From contig JAGKWN010000054.1 of assembly GCA_021151805.1 (NCBI GenBank), positions 1 to 27,406 of the forward strand: DNA of 27,406 nucleotides, given 5' to 3'. This DNA comes from Cytophagaceae bacterium (lineage in GTDB: Bacteria; Bacteroidota; Bacteroidia; Cytophagales; Cytophagaceae). The position numbers were made by a program, and so were the translations under genes. Under the pieces are notes generated by a model. The model made no database searches. It was not told the origin of the DNA and worked only from the letters and a program-made list of their open reading frames with translations. Each line of letters begins with the position of its first letter. Position 1 is the first letter of the stretch. Below, one piece after another: positions 1-8,117 of this stretch.

Positions 1-28
1 CTATAAATGTTAACCGAAATCATATTTA

Positions 29-56
29 TTGTCGCTCTTTTAACAAAGTATTTTTA
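29..56 (+). promoter_or_regulatory. Candidate Bacteroidota-type promoter
   Basis: A TTG at 29-31 is followed after 17 bases by TATTTTTA at 49-56. The known consensus for the primary sigma factor in Bacteroidota is TTG, 17-23 bases, then TAnnTTTG; this site matches at all but the last base. It lies 32 bases upstream of the first start codon at 89, a fitting distance. Seen in sequence; promoter activity is inference, and such AT-rich matches occur by chance. Confidence 0.33.
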
Positions 57-88
57 ATAAGTAATCAACCTAATAAACAAAAATCAAA

Positions 89-481
89 ATGGGATTAGCA
101 GAAAAAAGATTAGCGGAAGAAATTAAGACTGACAAACTTCCTGCATTTGAATCGAAACTTAACGACAAGGCTGGTTATCCGATCAAAGTAAATATTGACT
201 GGGCATCTTTTACAGCTTTCGATCAATACCCACTTTCAAGATTGGATATTGTTTTTGACGACATTGAAGGTTTTGTTAAAAAAATCTGTCAGGATGATAT
301 GGGCAAAGAGGCATTAAAAGAAAAAATGTCTACGATTCAAATCACAAATTCTGATAAACGTGAAGATTTAAAAATGGAATTAAAAGATTCTACATTTTCT
401 TTAAACTTCCAGTTAGCGGGTGAAACATTCAGTTCTTATACAGACTCGCAAATGGCAGATTATGTCGAAAAACAACTGTAA
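89..481 (+). CDS. Hypothetical 130-residue cytoplasmic protein
   Basis: I do not recognise the family. The protein has no signal peptide, membrane segment or cysteine motif, is rich in charged residues, and is predicted soluble and cytoplasmic. It opens with a charged helix (residues 1-27), then alternates short beta-like stretches (KVNIDW near 35, LDIVFDD near 54) with helices, and ends in a strand-rich segment and a final short helix. The ATG at 89 is preceded by an A-rich leader without a clear Shine-Dalgarno site, which is normal for Bacteroidota. Its 3' end overlaps the next gene by 20 bases if that gene starts at 462, so the pair is probably translationally coupled and functionally linked. 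Confidence is high that it is a gene and nil for a specific function. Confidence 0.8.
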   Translation: MGLAEKRLAEEIKTDKLPAFESKLNDKAGYPIKVNIDWASFTAFDQYPLSRLDIVFDDIEGFVKKICQDDMGKEALKEKMSTIQITNSDKREDLKMELKDSTFSLNFQLAGETFSSYTDSQMADYVEKQL

Positions 482-1145
482 TCAGGTGATTGCAAACTAT
501 CAGAAAAACCTTTTAAAAAACATTTCAACCTGGCTTGAAATCCTGGAAGAAATGTCAAAGAATACAACAGACACTTCTGGCTTGCCAAAGCTTGAAGTGT
601 CTTTGCGTTCCGGCAGACTATACGCCGGCAGTGTGATCGGCTTAAAAAAATCTACAAACGAAACCTTCGTGATGCTGCTGGAACACGCAGACCTACATAC
701 CAAATCCAGGATACATCTTATTCAATGCGAAGACATTGCTGCCCTTTCATTTATTGATCCGGATATTTATTTATCGATTTTTTCAAAGCCTATTGTTTCA
801 GAACTTGAACTAAAACGAAAATTAAAAGTCGTGGAAGATGAACTAGAATGCATTCTTTCAAAACCCATTCCTGTTTCATTAAGCACTTCCATTACAGAAT
901 CAGACCGCAGTCATGTATTACAAATGGCCGAAGGTTTTCCTGAAATTTTTAAAAAGCTTACCGCAGACGACATAAGTAAAAATTTAATCTTCGAACAAAT
1001 ATCTGACATTGAAATCCAGATGGATAAAACAGCAGGAACAATTCTAAACAAAAATAAACTTATCTGTATTTTTGCTAAAGACTCTGACATATTTTTATCC
1101 AGACAAAAAGAAGCCCTTTTCTATTCGATCGAAAAAGTACTTTAG
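462..1145 (+). CDS. Hypothetical protein with a possible Sm-like N-terminal fold
   Basis: The open frame reaches back to a GTG at 420, but the ATG at 462 is the more likely start: it gives a 20-base overlap with the preceding gene instead of 62, and a 227-residue product. I do not recognise a named family. After a helical segment (residues 1-32) comes a strand-rich part of about 60 residues with the pattern LxxGRLYAGxVIGL, then VMLLEHAD, then IHLIQCEDIAAL. That order (variable strand, conserved G, a strand ending in polar residues, then a final strand with an I-x-x-I pattern) resembles the small barrel of LSm/Hfq-like proteins. This is inference only. The C-terminal two thirds are helical (VVEDELECILSK; FPEIFKKLTADD) and end in a short alpha-beta unit. 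No signal peptide or membrane segment is seen. Probably co-transcribed with the gene upstream. Confidence 0.72.
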   Translation: MSKNNCNQVIANYQKNLLKNISTWLEILEEMSKNTTDTSGLPKLEVSLRSGRLYAGSVIGLKKSTNETFVMLLEHADLHTKSRIHLIQCEDIAALSFIDPDIYLSIFSKPIVSELELKRKLKVVEDELECILSKPIPVSLSTSITESDRSHVLQMAEGFPEIFKKLTADDISKNLIFEQISDIEIQMDKTAGTILNKNKLICIFAKDSDIFLSRQKEALFYSIEKVL

Positions 1146-1152
1146 CTGAGTT

Positions 1153-1200
1153 ATGAATTATGAATGAATAAGTAAACTTTATCAAAAAAACATAATTCAT
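1153..1200. repeat. Inverted repeat in the gap between two operons
   Basis: ATGAATTATG at 1153-1162 is mirrored by CATAATTCAT at 1191-1200, a perfect 10-base inverted repeat around 28 bases of AT-rich DNA. A second looser arm (TTCATAA, 1208-1214) follows. It could act as a weak terminator for the upstream pair, but there is no T-run directly after the right arm. A related AATTATGAATTATTC sequence occurs at about 11167-11181, so this may be a small dispersed repeat. Confidence 0.4.
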
Positions 1201-1265
1201 AGTCATTATTCATAAATCCCGTTATTTATATCTATCCTACTTCAACCTCATAGAGGTAAAGACAA

Positions 1266-3815
1266 ATGACCGACCAACAATTATTAGGGATTCAGAGTCC
1301 GGCAGACAAAACAGAAATAAAAAAAGCTTTATTGAACAAAGTTTCGGATCTTGATTTTGAGATTGATATTGAACGCATCTTCAGTTACATCTTATGTGCC
1401 AAACGACTGACACAGCAGATAGATGCAATCGATACCTTGATGGTAATATCAGATGAGCAAAAGGAATTACAGTCTGCTGCAGACGTCGTTTGTGATTCGC
1501 CGGAAAAACTAATAGAATATTTCCACACGCTGTATGACAACATTTCAAGTCGTTTTAATACATCACTCTGGAAGACAGCAATTCATCAGGCAAAAGAAAA
1601 TAAGCGAATAAAACTGCTCAACTATTGCAAACCCATTGCAGATTTCCTGGCTGAAAAACCGTTTTTAAAATCTGAAGTACTGAGGTTATTAGCTAATACA
1701 TTTCCGTTTGTTCAATTCTTTCCGGATCCTAAGGAGGATGATGCATTCTGGCAACAATACGGATACGTTTTCAACTTACTACGTGCAGGAAATACGGAGT
1801 TTGATCTGCTTGCGCATACAATACATGCACATCAGTACGCAGTGATTCAACTGGACGACTTTTACAACAGACTTTTATATTCGGCACGTTATTACAGAGA
1901 AAAAAAATATGCGCAGGCATTCAATGCATTGTCAGAGGGGATGCCTGCTGATGCTAAGCCTTTAATCGTATGGCAGCGCGAAATGAATGTTTTATACAAA
2001 GCCGCCTTCATTGAACAGGAAGAGCAGGTTGTAGAAATTTTCATAAATACACTTAATACTGCACGATCGTACTTCCCTGCTGATGAACAATTGTTATACA
2101 TACAGGCAAAATACATACTACATACCTACGAACCTGAAGAAGCAAAAAATGTCATCATTGAGATTGTAAAGGCTGTTCCGCATCACCCAAAATGCATGTT
2201 CCTCTTAGGTAAATGTTATATGCAGCTGGGCATTTACAGAGCTGCAATGATCATTTTCAAAAACATTGAAGAACTTGATCCGCTCAATCTCCAATACACA
2301 ATAGCTGGTGTAAAAGCAAAGCGTGCATATATTGATTTCTGCATGTCGGAACATATCCTGCAAGGAAACAGTAAGCAGTATTACATTACCATGGTGAATG
2401 AACTGATTGAACACAGCATGTTTGACGAAGCTGTTACATTTGCCGCAGAAGCTCCCAAAGAAGATGCTGATCTTGTTGCCCTGTCGCTCTATGCAACAGA
2501 CGTAAGAAACTTTGATCAAACAGGAATTAAAAATAAAGATGCCATCTTTGATGCCTTGCTGTCTGCAAATGATTCTGAAATCAGAAGAAAAATAAAAGAA
2601 CATTACTTACGCGACATTCCAAACTGGTCTGAAATTAACGAAGAAAAAAAATTCATACAAACCTATTATGAAGAAAACCCTACCGATGCCATGGCCAACT
2701 ATCACATGGGTATGTACTTCTATTCCATAACCGATTATAAACAAGCTTACAATTATTTTCTGAAAGCAAAAACAATTGCGCCTACTGATCCTACGATGTA
2801 TTATAATCTCGCACGCGCCGCTGCGTTGCTTGAGCAGTATAAAGATGCAGCAGAATATATGAGTGTATATTTAATATACAACAAGTACGTGCTGCAAGCC
2901 AATGAATACTACTGTAACTGGGCCTATACCTCAGAACAATACAGCAAAGCGCACAAATCTGCAAAATGGATCTTAAGCATTTGCAGAACGAATGAATTTA
3001 AGACCGTTCACTTTTTCTATTTTACTGCAGCACTACAACTCTATCTGAATACCGTACCTAAACAATATCACAATCCGGCATACGTTTATGAGTCACTGGA
3101 ACTTTTCGATTCATATCAAAAACCGGACAATTTCTGGACTGAAGATGACGGACTGAAATCATTGTGCTGGGCTGCAAAATTGTGCTATGATATGAATGAC
3201 TACGAAAAAGGTCTGAGCTATGTAAAACAAACCTTGCCGCATATAACAGATTACAATGCACGTTCTGTTAAAATGGGTTTGTTTGAAGTGCTGCCGCAAT
3301 GTTTATACAAACTGGAACGCTACGAAGAATTGATCGAACTTGTAGTTGGCCCTGCTCAGGAACTGCTTAATAATCAAAACTACCAATACGACCTCGGACC
3401 GGCAGCAATTTATATTGCCTTAACGTACGGTGCACTTGAACAGTATGAAACTCAAATGGAGTGGGCATTGATCTGTGTGAATTGTTACACACAATCAGAC
3501 AATCCTCCTATCGACTGGATTGAAAACTATCTGACGGACAAATTCAACATTTGTGTTGAACACGATGTAGACAATTACATCATACCCATCGGTGCAGCGT
3601 ATCTTGACTTAATTAGAACCACAAATGAAAACCACATCTGGATGGCACACAATATGGCCAATGTATACGCACATTTACAACAAAACGAAGAAGCATTGGA
3701 ATACCACCGCAAATGCCTTGTCTTCGGCCAGCAATGTGAACATGAATGTGAAGAAGAAATAAGAGGTTCACAAGCCTTTATAGATGCAAATATTGCTGCC
3801 CAAAATTCAAATTAA
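1266..3815 (+). CDS. Large tetratricopeptide-repeat-like protein
   Basis: An 849-residue soluble protein made almost wholly of helical pairs. TPR-like spacing (small residue at position 8, A at 20, P at 32) is clearest around residues 285-345 (HHPKCMFLLGKCYMQLGIYR, then AAMIIFKNIEELDPLN) and 475-545 (AMANYHMGMYFYSITDYKQA, then AYNYFLKAKTIAPTDPTMYY). Weaker repeats run through residues 640-840. The N-terminal 130 residues are a separate helical region with no known motif. No signal peptide or membrane segment is seen. TPR proteins act as protein-binding scaffolds; the partner is unknown. An AGAGG sequence about 10 bases before the ATG is an unusually good ribosome-binding site for this group and supports this start. 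It is the first gene of a plus-strand run, with the DUF1266 gene starting three bases after its stop, so the two are almost certainly co-expressed. Confidence 0.88.
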   Translation: MTDQQLLGIQSPADKTEIKKALLNKVSDLDFEIDIERIFSYILCAKRLTQQIDAIDTLMVISDEQKELQSAADVVCDSPEKLIEYFHTLYDNISSRFNTSLWKTAIHQAKENKRIKLLNYCKPIADFLAEKPFLKSEVLRLLANTFPFVQFFPDPKEDDAFWQQYGYVFNLLRAGNTEFDLLAHTIHAHQYAVIQLDDFYNRLLYSARYYREKKYAQAFNALSEGMPADAKPLIVWQREMNVLYKAAFIEQEEQVVEIFINTLNTARSYFPADEQLLYIQAKYILHTYEPEEAKNVIIEIVKAVPHHPKCMFLLGKCYMQLGIYRAAMIIFKNIEELDPLNLQYTIAGVKAKRAYIDFCMSEHILQGNSKQYYITMVNELIEHSMFDEAVTFAAEAPKEDADLVALSLYATDVRNFDQTGIKNKDAIFDALLSANDSEIRRKIKEHYLRDIPNWSEINEEKKFIQTYYEENPTDAMANYHMGMYFYSITDYKQAYNYFLKAKTIAPTDPTMYYNLARAAALLEQYKDAAEYMSVYLIYNKYVLQANEYYCNWAYTSEQYSKAHKSAKWILSICRTNEFKTVHFFYFTAALQLYLNTVPKQYHNPAYVYESLELFDSYQKPDNFWTEDDGLKSLCWAAKLCYDMNDYEKGLSYVKQTLPHITDYNARSVKMGLFEVLPQCLYKLERYEELIELVVGPAQELLNNQNYQYDLGPAAIYIALTYGALEQYETQMEWALICVNCYTQSDNPPIDWIENYLTDKFNICVEHDVDNYIIPIGAAYLDLIRTTNENHIWMAHNMANVYAHLQQNEEALEYHRKCLVFGQQCEHECEEEIRGSQAFIDANIAAQNSN

Positions 3816-3818
3816 GAC

Positions 3819-4496
3819 ATGAGCACAACAACTGAATACCATACATTCTCGAACCCTACAGGTTTAAGCAAAGCACAATTATGGATGATTGCTACATCTG
3901 CCATGCTTACAGAACTGAATAAGGAGTTTCATGACACACTTTTACCACACCACATTTATGGTACACCTGCACGTATAAAAGACAGCAAACAATGTCTGCT
4001 GCGCGACTGGGATATAAAAGATCTGGAGGGCTTGAGCGACACATTAAACTACCTGCATACACAACATACCTTCTCGCATGTACAACAAAACTGGGAACAT
4101 CTGAGTGACCTGGAATTTAACCAAACTCAATATGCCGGTATTAATCAGGAGTTCAGCAATTTATTAAATATGGTAGGCGATTACCAATACGATTTAAAAC
4201 AAAGCGACTATGCCTGGCATTACGGCCGCTGCTCCTGGATTATAAGACATAGCTTATTCGATGGATTTATTACCGAAGAAGAAGCATGGAATCTATTGGA
4301 AGAAAACAGCAGACGCATTAAAGACAAGTTTCACTCCTGGGAAAATTTTGGATTGTCTTATATGGTTGGCGCACAATACTGGAAACGAAAAGAATATGCT
4401 GAAATAAGTATTAAAGGTCACAAAAATATACTCACGTATTTGCTTACAAATAAAAACTCGCCGTGGCTGAACGTAGACTGGAACGATTTTGAGTAA
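3819..4496 (+). CDS. DUF1266 domain protein (YbeU/YbeR-like)
   Basis: A 225-residue protein. The C-terminal half matches what is known of the DUF1266 family: a tryptophan-containing helix followed by YAWHYGRCSWIIRHSLFDGF, then ITEEEAWNLL, then a basic helix leading to FHSWENFGLSYMVGAQYW. In the family the shared features are the W-D/H-xxR motif, the G-x-I-xxxEAW motif and the SW-xx-(F/Y)-xxxYxxG-xx-(F/Y)W motif. DUF1266 has no established biochemical role; the Escherichia coli members YbeU and YbeR lie beside a J-domain protein and an Hsp70 (DjlC and HscC). No chaperone gene is visible here. The protein appears soluble. It starts three bases after the TPR gene, a tight coupling that suggests joint function. 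The family call is confident; the role is unknown. Confidence 0.82.
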   Translation: MSTTTEYHTFSNPTGLSKAQLWMIATSAMLTELNKEFHDTLLPHHIYGTPARIKDSKQCLLRDWDIKDLEGLSDTLNYLHTQHTFSHVQQNWEHLSDLEFNQTQYAGINQEFSNLLNMVGDYQYDLKQSDYAWHYGRCSWIIRHSLFDGFITEEEAWNLLEENSRRIKDKFHSWENFGLSYMVGAQYWKRKEYAEISIKGHKNILTYLLTNKNSPWLNVDWNDFE

Positions 4497-4518
4497 TAAA
4501 TACAATTATTGTAAAACT

Positions 4519-4535
4519 AAACCTTTCAAGGGTTT
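4519..4535. other. Short imperfect hairpin between genes
   Basis: AAACCTT at 4519-4525 pairs with AAGGGTTT at 4528-4535 apart from one bulged G, with a two-base loop. It lies in the 90-base gap after the DUF1266 gene. There is no T-run after it on the plus strand, so I do not call it a terminator; it may be a small RNA-level element or a chance match. Confidence 0.25.
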
Positions 4536-4586
4536 AAAATCTTTGAGAGACCACACAGAAAAATCATAAAAAAACATAACGAAAAC

Positions 4587-5282
4587 ATGAACAACACTGC
4601 AGCTATCAGAATTTCAGAAAGAGAACAGGCTATAAAAAAATGGCTGACAGAATTAATTGAAGTACAGGGCGCAAAACTCCCGGTTATGCCGGATGCAATT
4701 TATGATGCATTAGAAAACATTAATATTACAAATGCAATCAAAGAATTCACTCCCGACTCCGCAGCGTTACAAAATTTCATCAATGAAAATAGCATTCAGG
4801 CATTGGTGTATCAATGGTACTATGATGGTGGTGAAGTAAATAATATCCATGCAGAAGAAGGATATGCCTATAAAGACTGTCAGTTTGATGGCAAGCCAGG
4901 CAATACAGATCTTCTCTCGATAGATGAGCATGAAGGTTTTGAAATGGAGCCTGAATTAAATGATCAAATCAATGATACCTTCGGAGGATTTTGTCTGGAT
5001 CCGGTCATGAATGTATGGTACGAAGATCTGGCCACTGAATTCTCAAGTAAATTTAACGAATATTATGATTTGAATTCTGAAGCAGACATCCATGTAGATT
5101 TAGACATGGTAAAAGATGCGTATGATGAATTATTCCATCTGAAATTAGTAACATTGATCCGGCAAGCATATCAAAAGGCTATTAAAGAAAACCCGATTAA
5201 AATAAACACTGAAAAACCATTTCATCTTTTCATTCAGCGCCATGAAAGATGGCCGATGCATGTGCTTAGTTTAAATGTATGA
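4587..5282 (+). CDS. Acidic hypothetical protein
   Basis: A 231-residue protein with no recognised family. It is strongly acidic: the middle part (residues 85-190) is dense in Asp and Glu, with repeated aromatic residues (VYQWYYDGGEVNN; GFEMEPELNDQIND; MNVWYEDLATEF). There is an N-terminal helix (IRISEREQAIKKWLTELIEV) and a C-terminal segment ending in FHLFIQRHERWPMHVLSLNV, which reads like buried strands. No signal peptide or membrane segment is present, so it is probably cytoplasmic. Acidic, aromatic-rich small proteins with this look are common among immunity proteins and protein inhibitors, but that is only a resemblance. It lies 90 bases after the DUF1266 gene and 51 bases before the membrane protein gene, in the same orientation. 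Confidence 0.75.
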   Translation: MNNTAAIRISEREQAIKKWLTELIEVQGAKLPVMPDAIYDALENINITNAIKEFTPDSAALQNFINENSIQALVYQWYYDGGEVNNIHAEEGYAYKDCQFDGKPGNTDLLSIDEHEGFEMEPELNDQINDTFGGFCLDPVMNVWYEDLATEFSSKFNEYYDLNSEADIHVDLDMVKDAYDELFHLKLVTLIRQAYQKAIKENPIKINTEKPFHLFIQRHERWPMHVLSLNV

Positions 5283-5333
5283 TGATCTGTAAATTATAAG
5301 CAGTTAATCAATGGACAAAAAATTCAGACTAAT

Positions 5334-6086
5334 ATGCGCGACTTAAAAGACTTTGGTGCTATACTGTTCATTATTGTATTGGTTGTTGCAGCTCTGCAAT
5401 GGGGATTACTGCGATTCACACATTGGTCAGTAGCACTCATCTCAACTGGAATTATTGGTTTATTCATTTCCGGCATTTATGTATCATTGAAGCATGCCAG
5501 GCCCAATGGCGGGAATAGAAGCATACCTGATTCAGCGTATATCGCACCTGCAATTATAATCCTAACTTCTTTACTTTTAGGAATGTGGTTGGTTTCTTAT
5601 GCATCAAAAATCCATCTTCCCAAGCTTGCTATCCTTATTCCGATAGGGTTGATGTTTATTTTTGCTATAAGCAGTAATATATATGAGCAGATAAATAGTG
5701 CCACTTTTTATTTTAAAAATTTCAATAATTGTGAAATAGAAATTATTGACAACTCCGAAGGCAAATCCAGTGTAGACGAGATCGCTTTTCAAAATTCTGT
5801 TAGTGGATTCAATTCTAATATTATTATAAAACCCTATATAAGTAGCAACCCAAGTATGATAAGGTTTATAGATACCATTACAGTTTATTATTCATCTAAA
5901 AACACACAACGGACTAAAAAAGATTTTCCGTTTGACTATAACTTATTTAAAGAAGAGAAAGGTCCTACTGTTGGATATTTTTTTTGGATTAAATCACATA
6001 AAATATTACCCTTAAAACTTGTACTACTGCCCGATGACAAAGTCGATTTATATATAAACAATCGATTTACAGCACAGTATCCATAG
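5334..6086 (+). CDS. Four-helix membrane protein with a DFPFD-motif soluble domain
   Basis: A 250-residue integral membrane protein. Four hydrophobic segments can be read at about residues 7-28, 31-52, 68-90 and 96-117, followed by a soluble strand-rich domain of about 130 residues. That domain contains ITVYYSS, then the motif DFPFD (from residue 197), then a strand pair ending in LKLVLLPDDKVDLYINN. The same layout, four helices and then a strand-rich domain with DFPFD and a final LxLxxxxxxxVxLyxN-like strand, occurs in the 636-residue protein at 11304-13214, so the two are probably distant paralogues. Function is unknown. A short reading frame of 11 codons (5311-5346) overlaps the start codon in another frame and could affect translation. 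The gene sits mid-way in the plus-strand run. Confidence 0.78.
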   Translation: MRDLKDFGAILFIIVLVVAALQWGLLRFTHWSVALISTGIIGLFISGIYVSLKHARPNGGNRSIPDSAYIAPAIIILTSLLLGMWLVSYASKIHLPKLAILIPIGLMFIFAISSNIYEQINSATFYFKNFNNCEIEIIDNSEGKSSVDEIAFQNSVSGFNSNIIIKPYISSNPSMIRFIDTITVYYSSKNTQRTKKDFPFDYNLFKEEKGPTVGYFFWIKSHKILPLKLVLLPDDKVDLYINNRFTAQYP

Positions 6087-6201
6087 TGAGTATGATAACC
6101 TAAAATACCCGAGCGATCACAGGTAAACTAAATAAATTACACAAAACAGTCATGCACACATTAAAAGCGTTCAAAAACTACCAAAAAGCAATATCTTCTA
6201 T

Positions 6202-6288
6202 ATGGAAGTAATAAATCAGAAACCTCCGCCAGCACCAATACCCCTTCATGTAAATTATATTGCGTTTAATCCCAACAGAAATATATAG
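6202..6288 (+). CDS. Possible 28-residue small ORF in a 241-base gap
   Basis: The gap 6087-6327 between the membrane protein and the LRR gene holds no ordinary gene. It does contain a short ATG-initiated frame whose product begins MEVINQKPPPAPIP and ends LHVNYIAFNPNRNI. The proline-rich piece and the clean composition look more like coding sequence than random AT-rich DNA, so this may be a small protein or the remnant of a decayed gene. A second tiny frame (ATG at 6151, 19 codons) overlaps its start. No ribosome-binding site supports either. Low confidence. Confidence 0.2.
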   Translation: MEVINQKPPPAPIPLHVNYIAFNPNRNI

Positions 6289-6327
6289 TATAAAATAACA
6301 ACTGTATATTTAACATAGAAAAATATC

Positions 6328-8037
6328 GTGAATAAAATGTTTAATATTTACATACTGATCCCACTTTTAATCCTGGGTTTCTTCCTGGTTAGCCAGGCGC
6401 AAAATCCGTTGAAGTATACCTACTTATTTCGTAACACAATATTAAGCAAGTCAAAGAAATACGAACTAGCTCCAGTATTGCGTGGCCGGATTTATTATCC
6501 CCGGTATTTTTATTTACCTATAACAAGGCAGTATCTGGTTTATTCAGATGTAGACAGATCCGGGCCATACAGCACTGAAAGTAGCAGGGATATTAGTAAT
6601 GGTAAAACGTATGCTTTATTAAACGAATCCGGAAATATTATTGATTCTATTGAAACACCTTACCGTTTCTCTAGTCGCAGTGGTTCGTTTTATGGTACCA
6701 AACAATATATCCCCTGGTTGGAAACAGGTAAATCTGATTCTGTTTCATATCATAAAGTTTACAACAAAGCAAGAGACTTTAGCAGCCACACGTTTGAAAA
6801 AACATTCCAGGAATTATATGTACAAGCTGACTATGTGGAATTCATCAACCTTCGCGGAATCGATGGCGACAACTATGACGCTGCGGTTATTTTTAGAATA
6901 GAAAACAAAATCGAAATCCTGCTTTCCGGACTGCATAACAGCCACATGTCCCGTAATTTTCAGGAAGAAAAAAAAACAAATAATTCTGAAGACTATTACC
7001 TACCCGATATTTCAAACCAAAAATCCTTTCCGCAGTCTGAACCGATTATCAGTATGGTTCCTTTGGAAACAGATAACACCAATCCTTTTGTTCATTTCAG
7101 AAGCCCCTTCTCAAGGCCTTTCCGTATCACCAAATACAGGAAAACATATTCTTCCGGATGGAATGGAATCATGTCACTATATGGTGTACCCGTATATGTT
7201 CCCGGTGAACAGGAAGGGGTTACATTTGTAAAATTCAGAACAAAAAAAGATCTCTTCAAAATTAAATTAGTAGAAGTACCGAAAGCCTCCTTCATACCTT
7301 TTTACAATCTTGGCCTTCGAACATTTCATTTACCGGCAAAAATGATGATGCCGCATTCTTTAGTATTTATGGAATCTGCACAGAACTGCGGATCGAATCG
7401 TTTGGGAGGTGGCGTTTTTGTTGTTCGTCCGGCAACAACAGATAATCCGGCTGCTGACATCCCTTTTGGAATACCTGAGAAACGCTTTTACACCTTACCT
7501 CTGGCATTGCAAAATGCGTTGATGGATCCGGAACACGTAACAAAGCTATCTATTACTGACGATGGTATTACAGAATGGATTCCTGAAATTGAATATTTAC
7601 AAAACTTAATAGAACTTACGTTCAACACAGGCATTACAAGTATTCCAGATGGAATTGGCAACCTGTCAAAACTGGAATCACTAACGATGGAGGGTAGAAA
7701 AATCACAAGCGTTTCACCCAGACTCGTAGAACTAAAATCTTTGAGGTACCTGGGCCTGGACAGTAATCCGCTTACAGAATTCCCCAAAGAAATTCTGGAA
7801 CTGCAACAACTGGAACACCTGAGTTTAAACTTCACGCTTATTTCAAGTTTACCCGCAGAATTTTCGCAATTAAAAAATCTTAAACACCTTGACTTGATCG
7901 ACACGCGTGTAAAAGCACTTCCGGAATCCATGATTGGAATGACGGAACTATACATCTACGACGGAGGTACTTTAGGGCAATATCTACCGGATGCATACAA
8001 ACCATTATTCGATCATACAAAAACCTACAACCATTGA
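6328..8037 (+). CDS. Exported leucine-rich-repeat protein
   Basis: A 569-residue protein. The GTG at 6328 is preferred over the ATG at 6337 because it supplies the lysine expected in the n-region of the signal peptide: MNK, then a hydrophobic core (IYILIPLLILGFFLV), then SQAQ, suggesting cleavage near residue 25. Residues 26-400 are a strand-rich region of unknown family. Residues about 405-545 hold roughly five leucine-rich repeats of 23 residues with the bacterial pattern LxxLxLxxxxIxxIPxxIxxL, e.g. LRYLGLDSNPLTEFPKEILE and LEHLSLNFTLISSLPAEFSQ. LRRs form curved protein-binding surfaces. No C-terminal type IX sorting domain is seen, so the mature protein is probably periplasmic or envelope-bound. 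It is the only clearly exported product in its plus-strand run, suggesting that the locus has an envelope-facing part. Confidence 0.82.
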   Translation: MNKMFNIYILIPLLILGFFLVSQAQNPLKYTYLFRNTILSKSKKYELAPVLRGRIYYPRYFYLPITRQYLVYSDVDRSGPYSTESSRDISNGKTYALLNESGNIIDSIETPYRFSSRSGSFYGTKQYIPWLETGKSDSVSYHKVYNKARDFSSHTFEKTFQELYVQADYVEFINLRGIDGDNYDAAVIFRIENKIEILLSGLHNSHMSRNFQEEKKTNNSEDYYLPDISNQKSFPQSEPIISMVPLETDNTNPFVHFRSPFSRPFRITKYRKTYSSGWNGIMSLYGVPVYVPGEQEGVTFVKFRTKKDLFKIKLVEVPKASFIPFYNLGLRTFHLPAKMMMPHSLVFMESAQNCGSNRLGGGVFVVRPATTDNPAADIPFGIPEKRFYTLPLALQNALMDPEHVTKLSITDDGITEWIPEIEYLQNLIELTFNTGITSIPDGIGNLSKLESLTMEGRKITSVSPRLVELKSLRYLGLDSNPLTEFPKEILELQQLEHLSLNFTLISSLPAEFSQLKNLKHLDLIDTRVKALPESMIGMTELYIYDGGTLGQYLPDAYKPLFDHTKTYNH

Positions 8038-8117
8038 TACATATATTCATATTATTATAAAGCACATTAACACCATTACGCCTCCTTAGGATTTTAACAT
8101 AAAAAATAATAAGATAC

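Noticed and set aside
7488..7955. A 155-codon minus-strand frame opposite the LRR region
   Set aside because: It is antisense to clear leucine-rich repeats; its Ser/Leu-rich periodic product is a shadow of the repeat.
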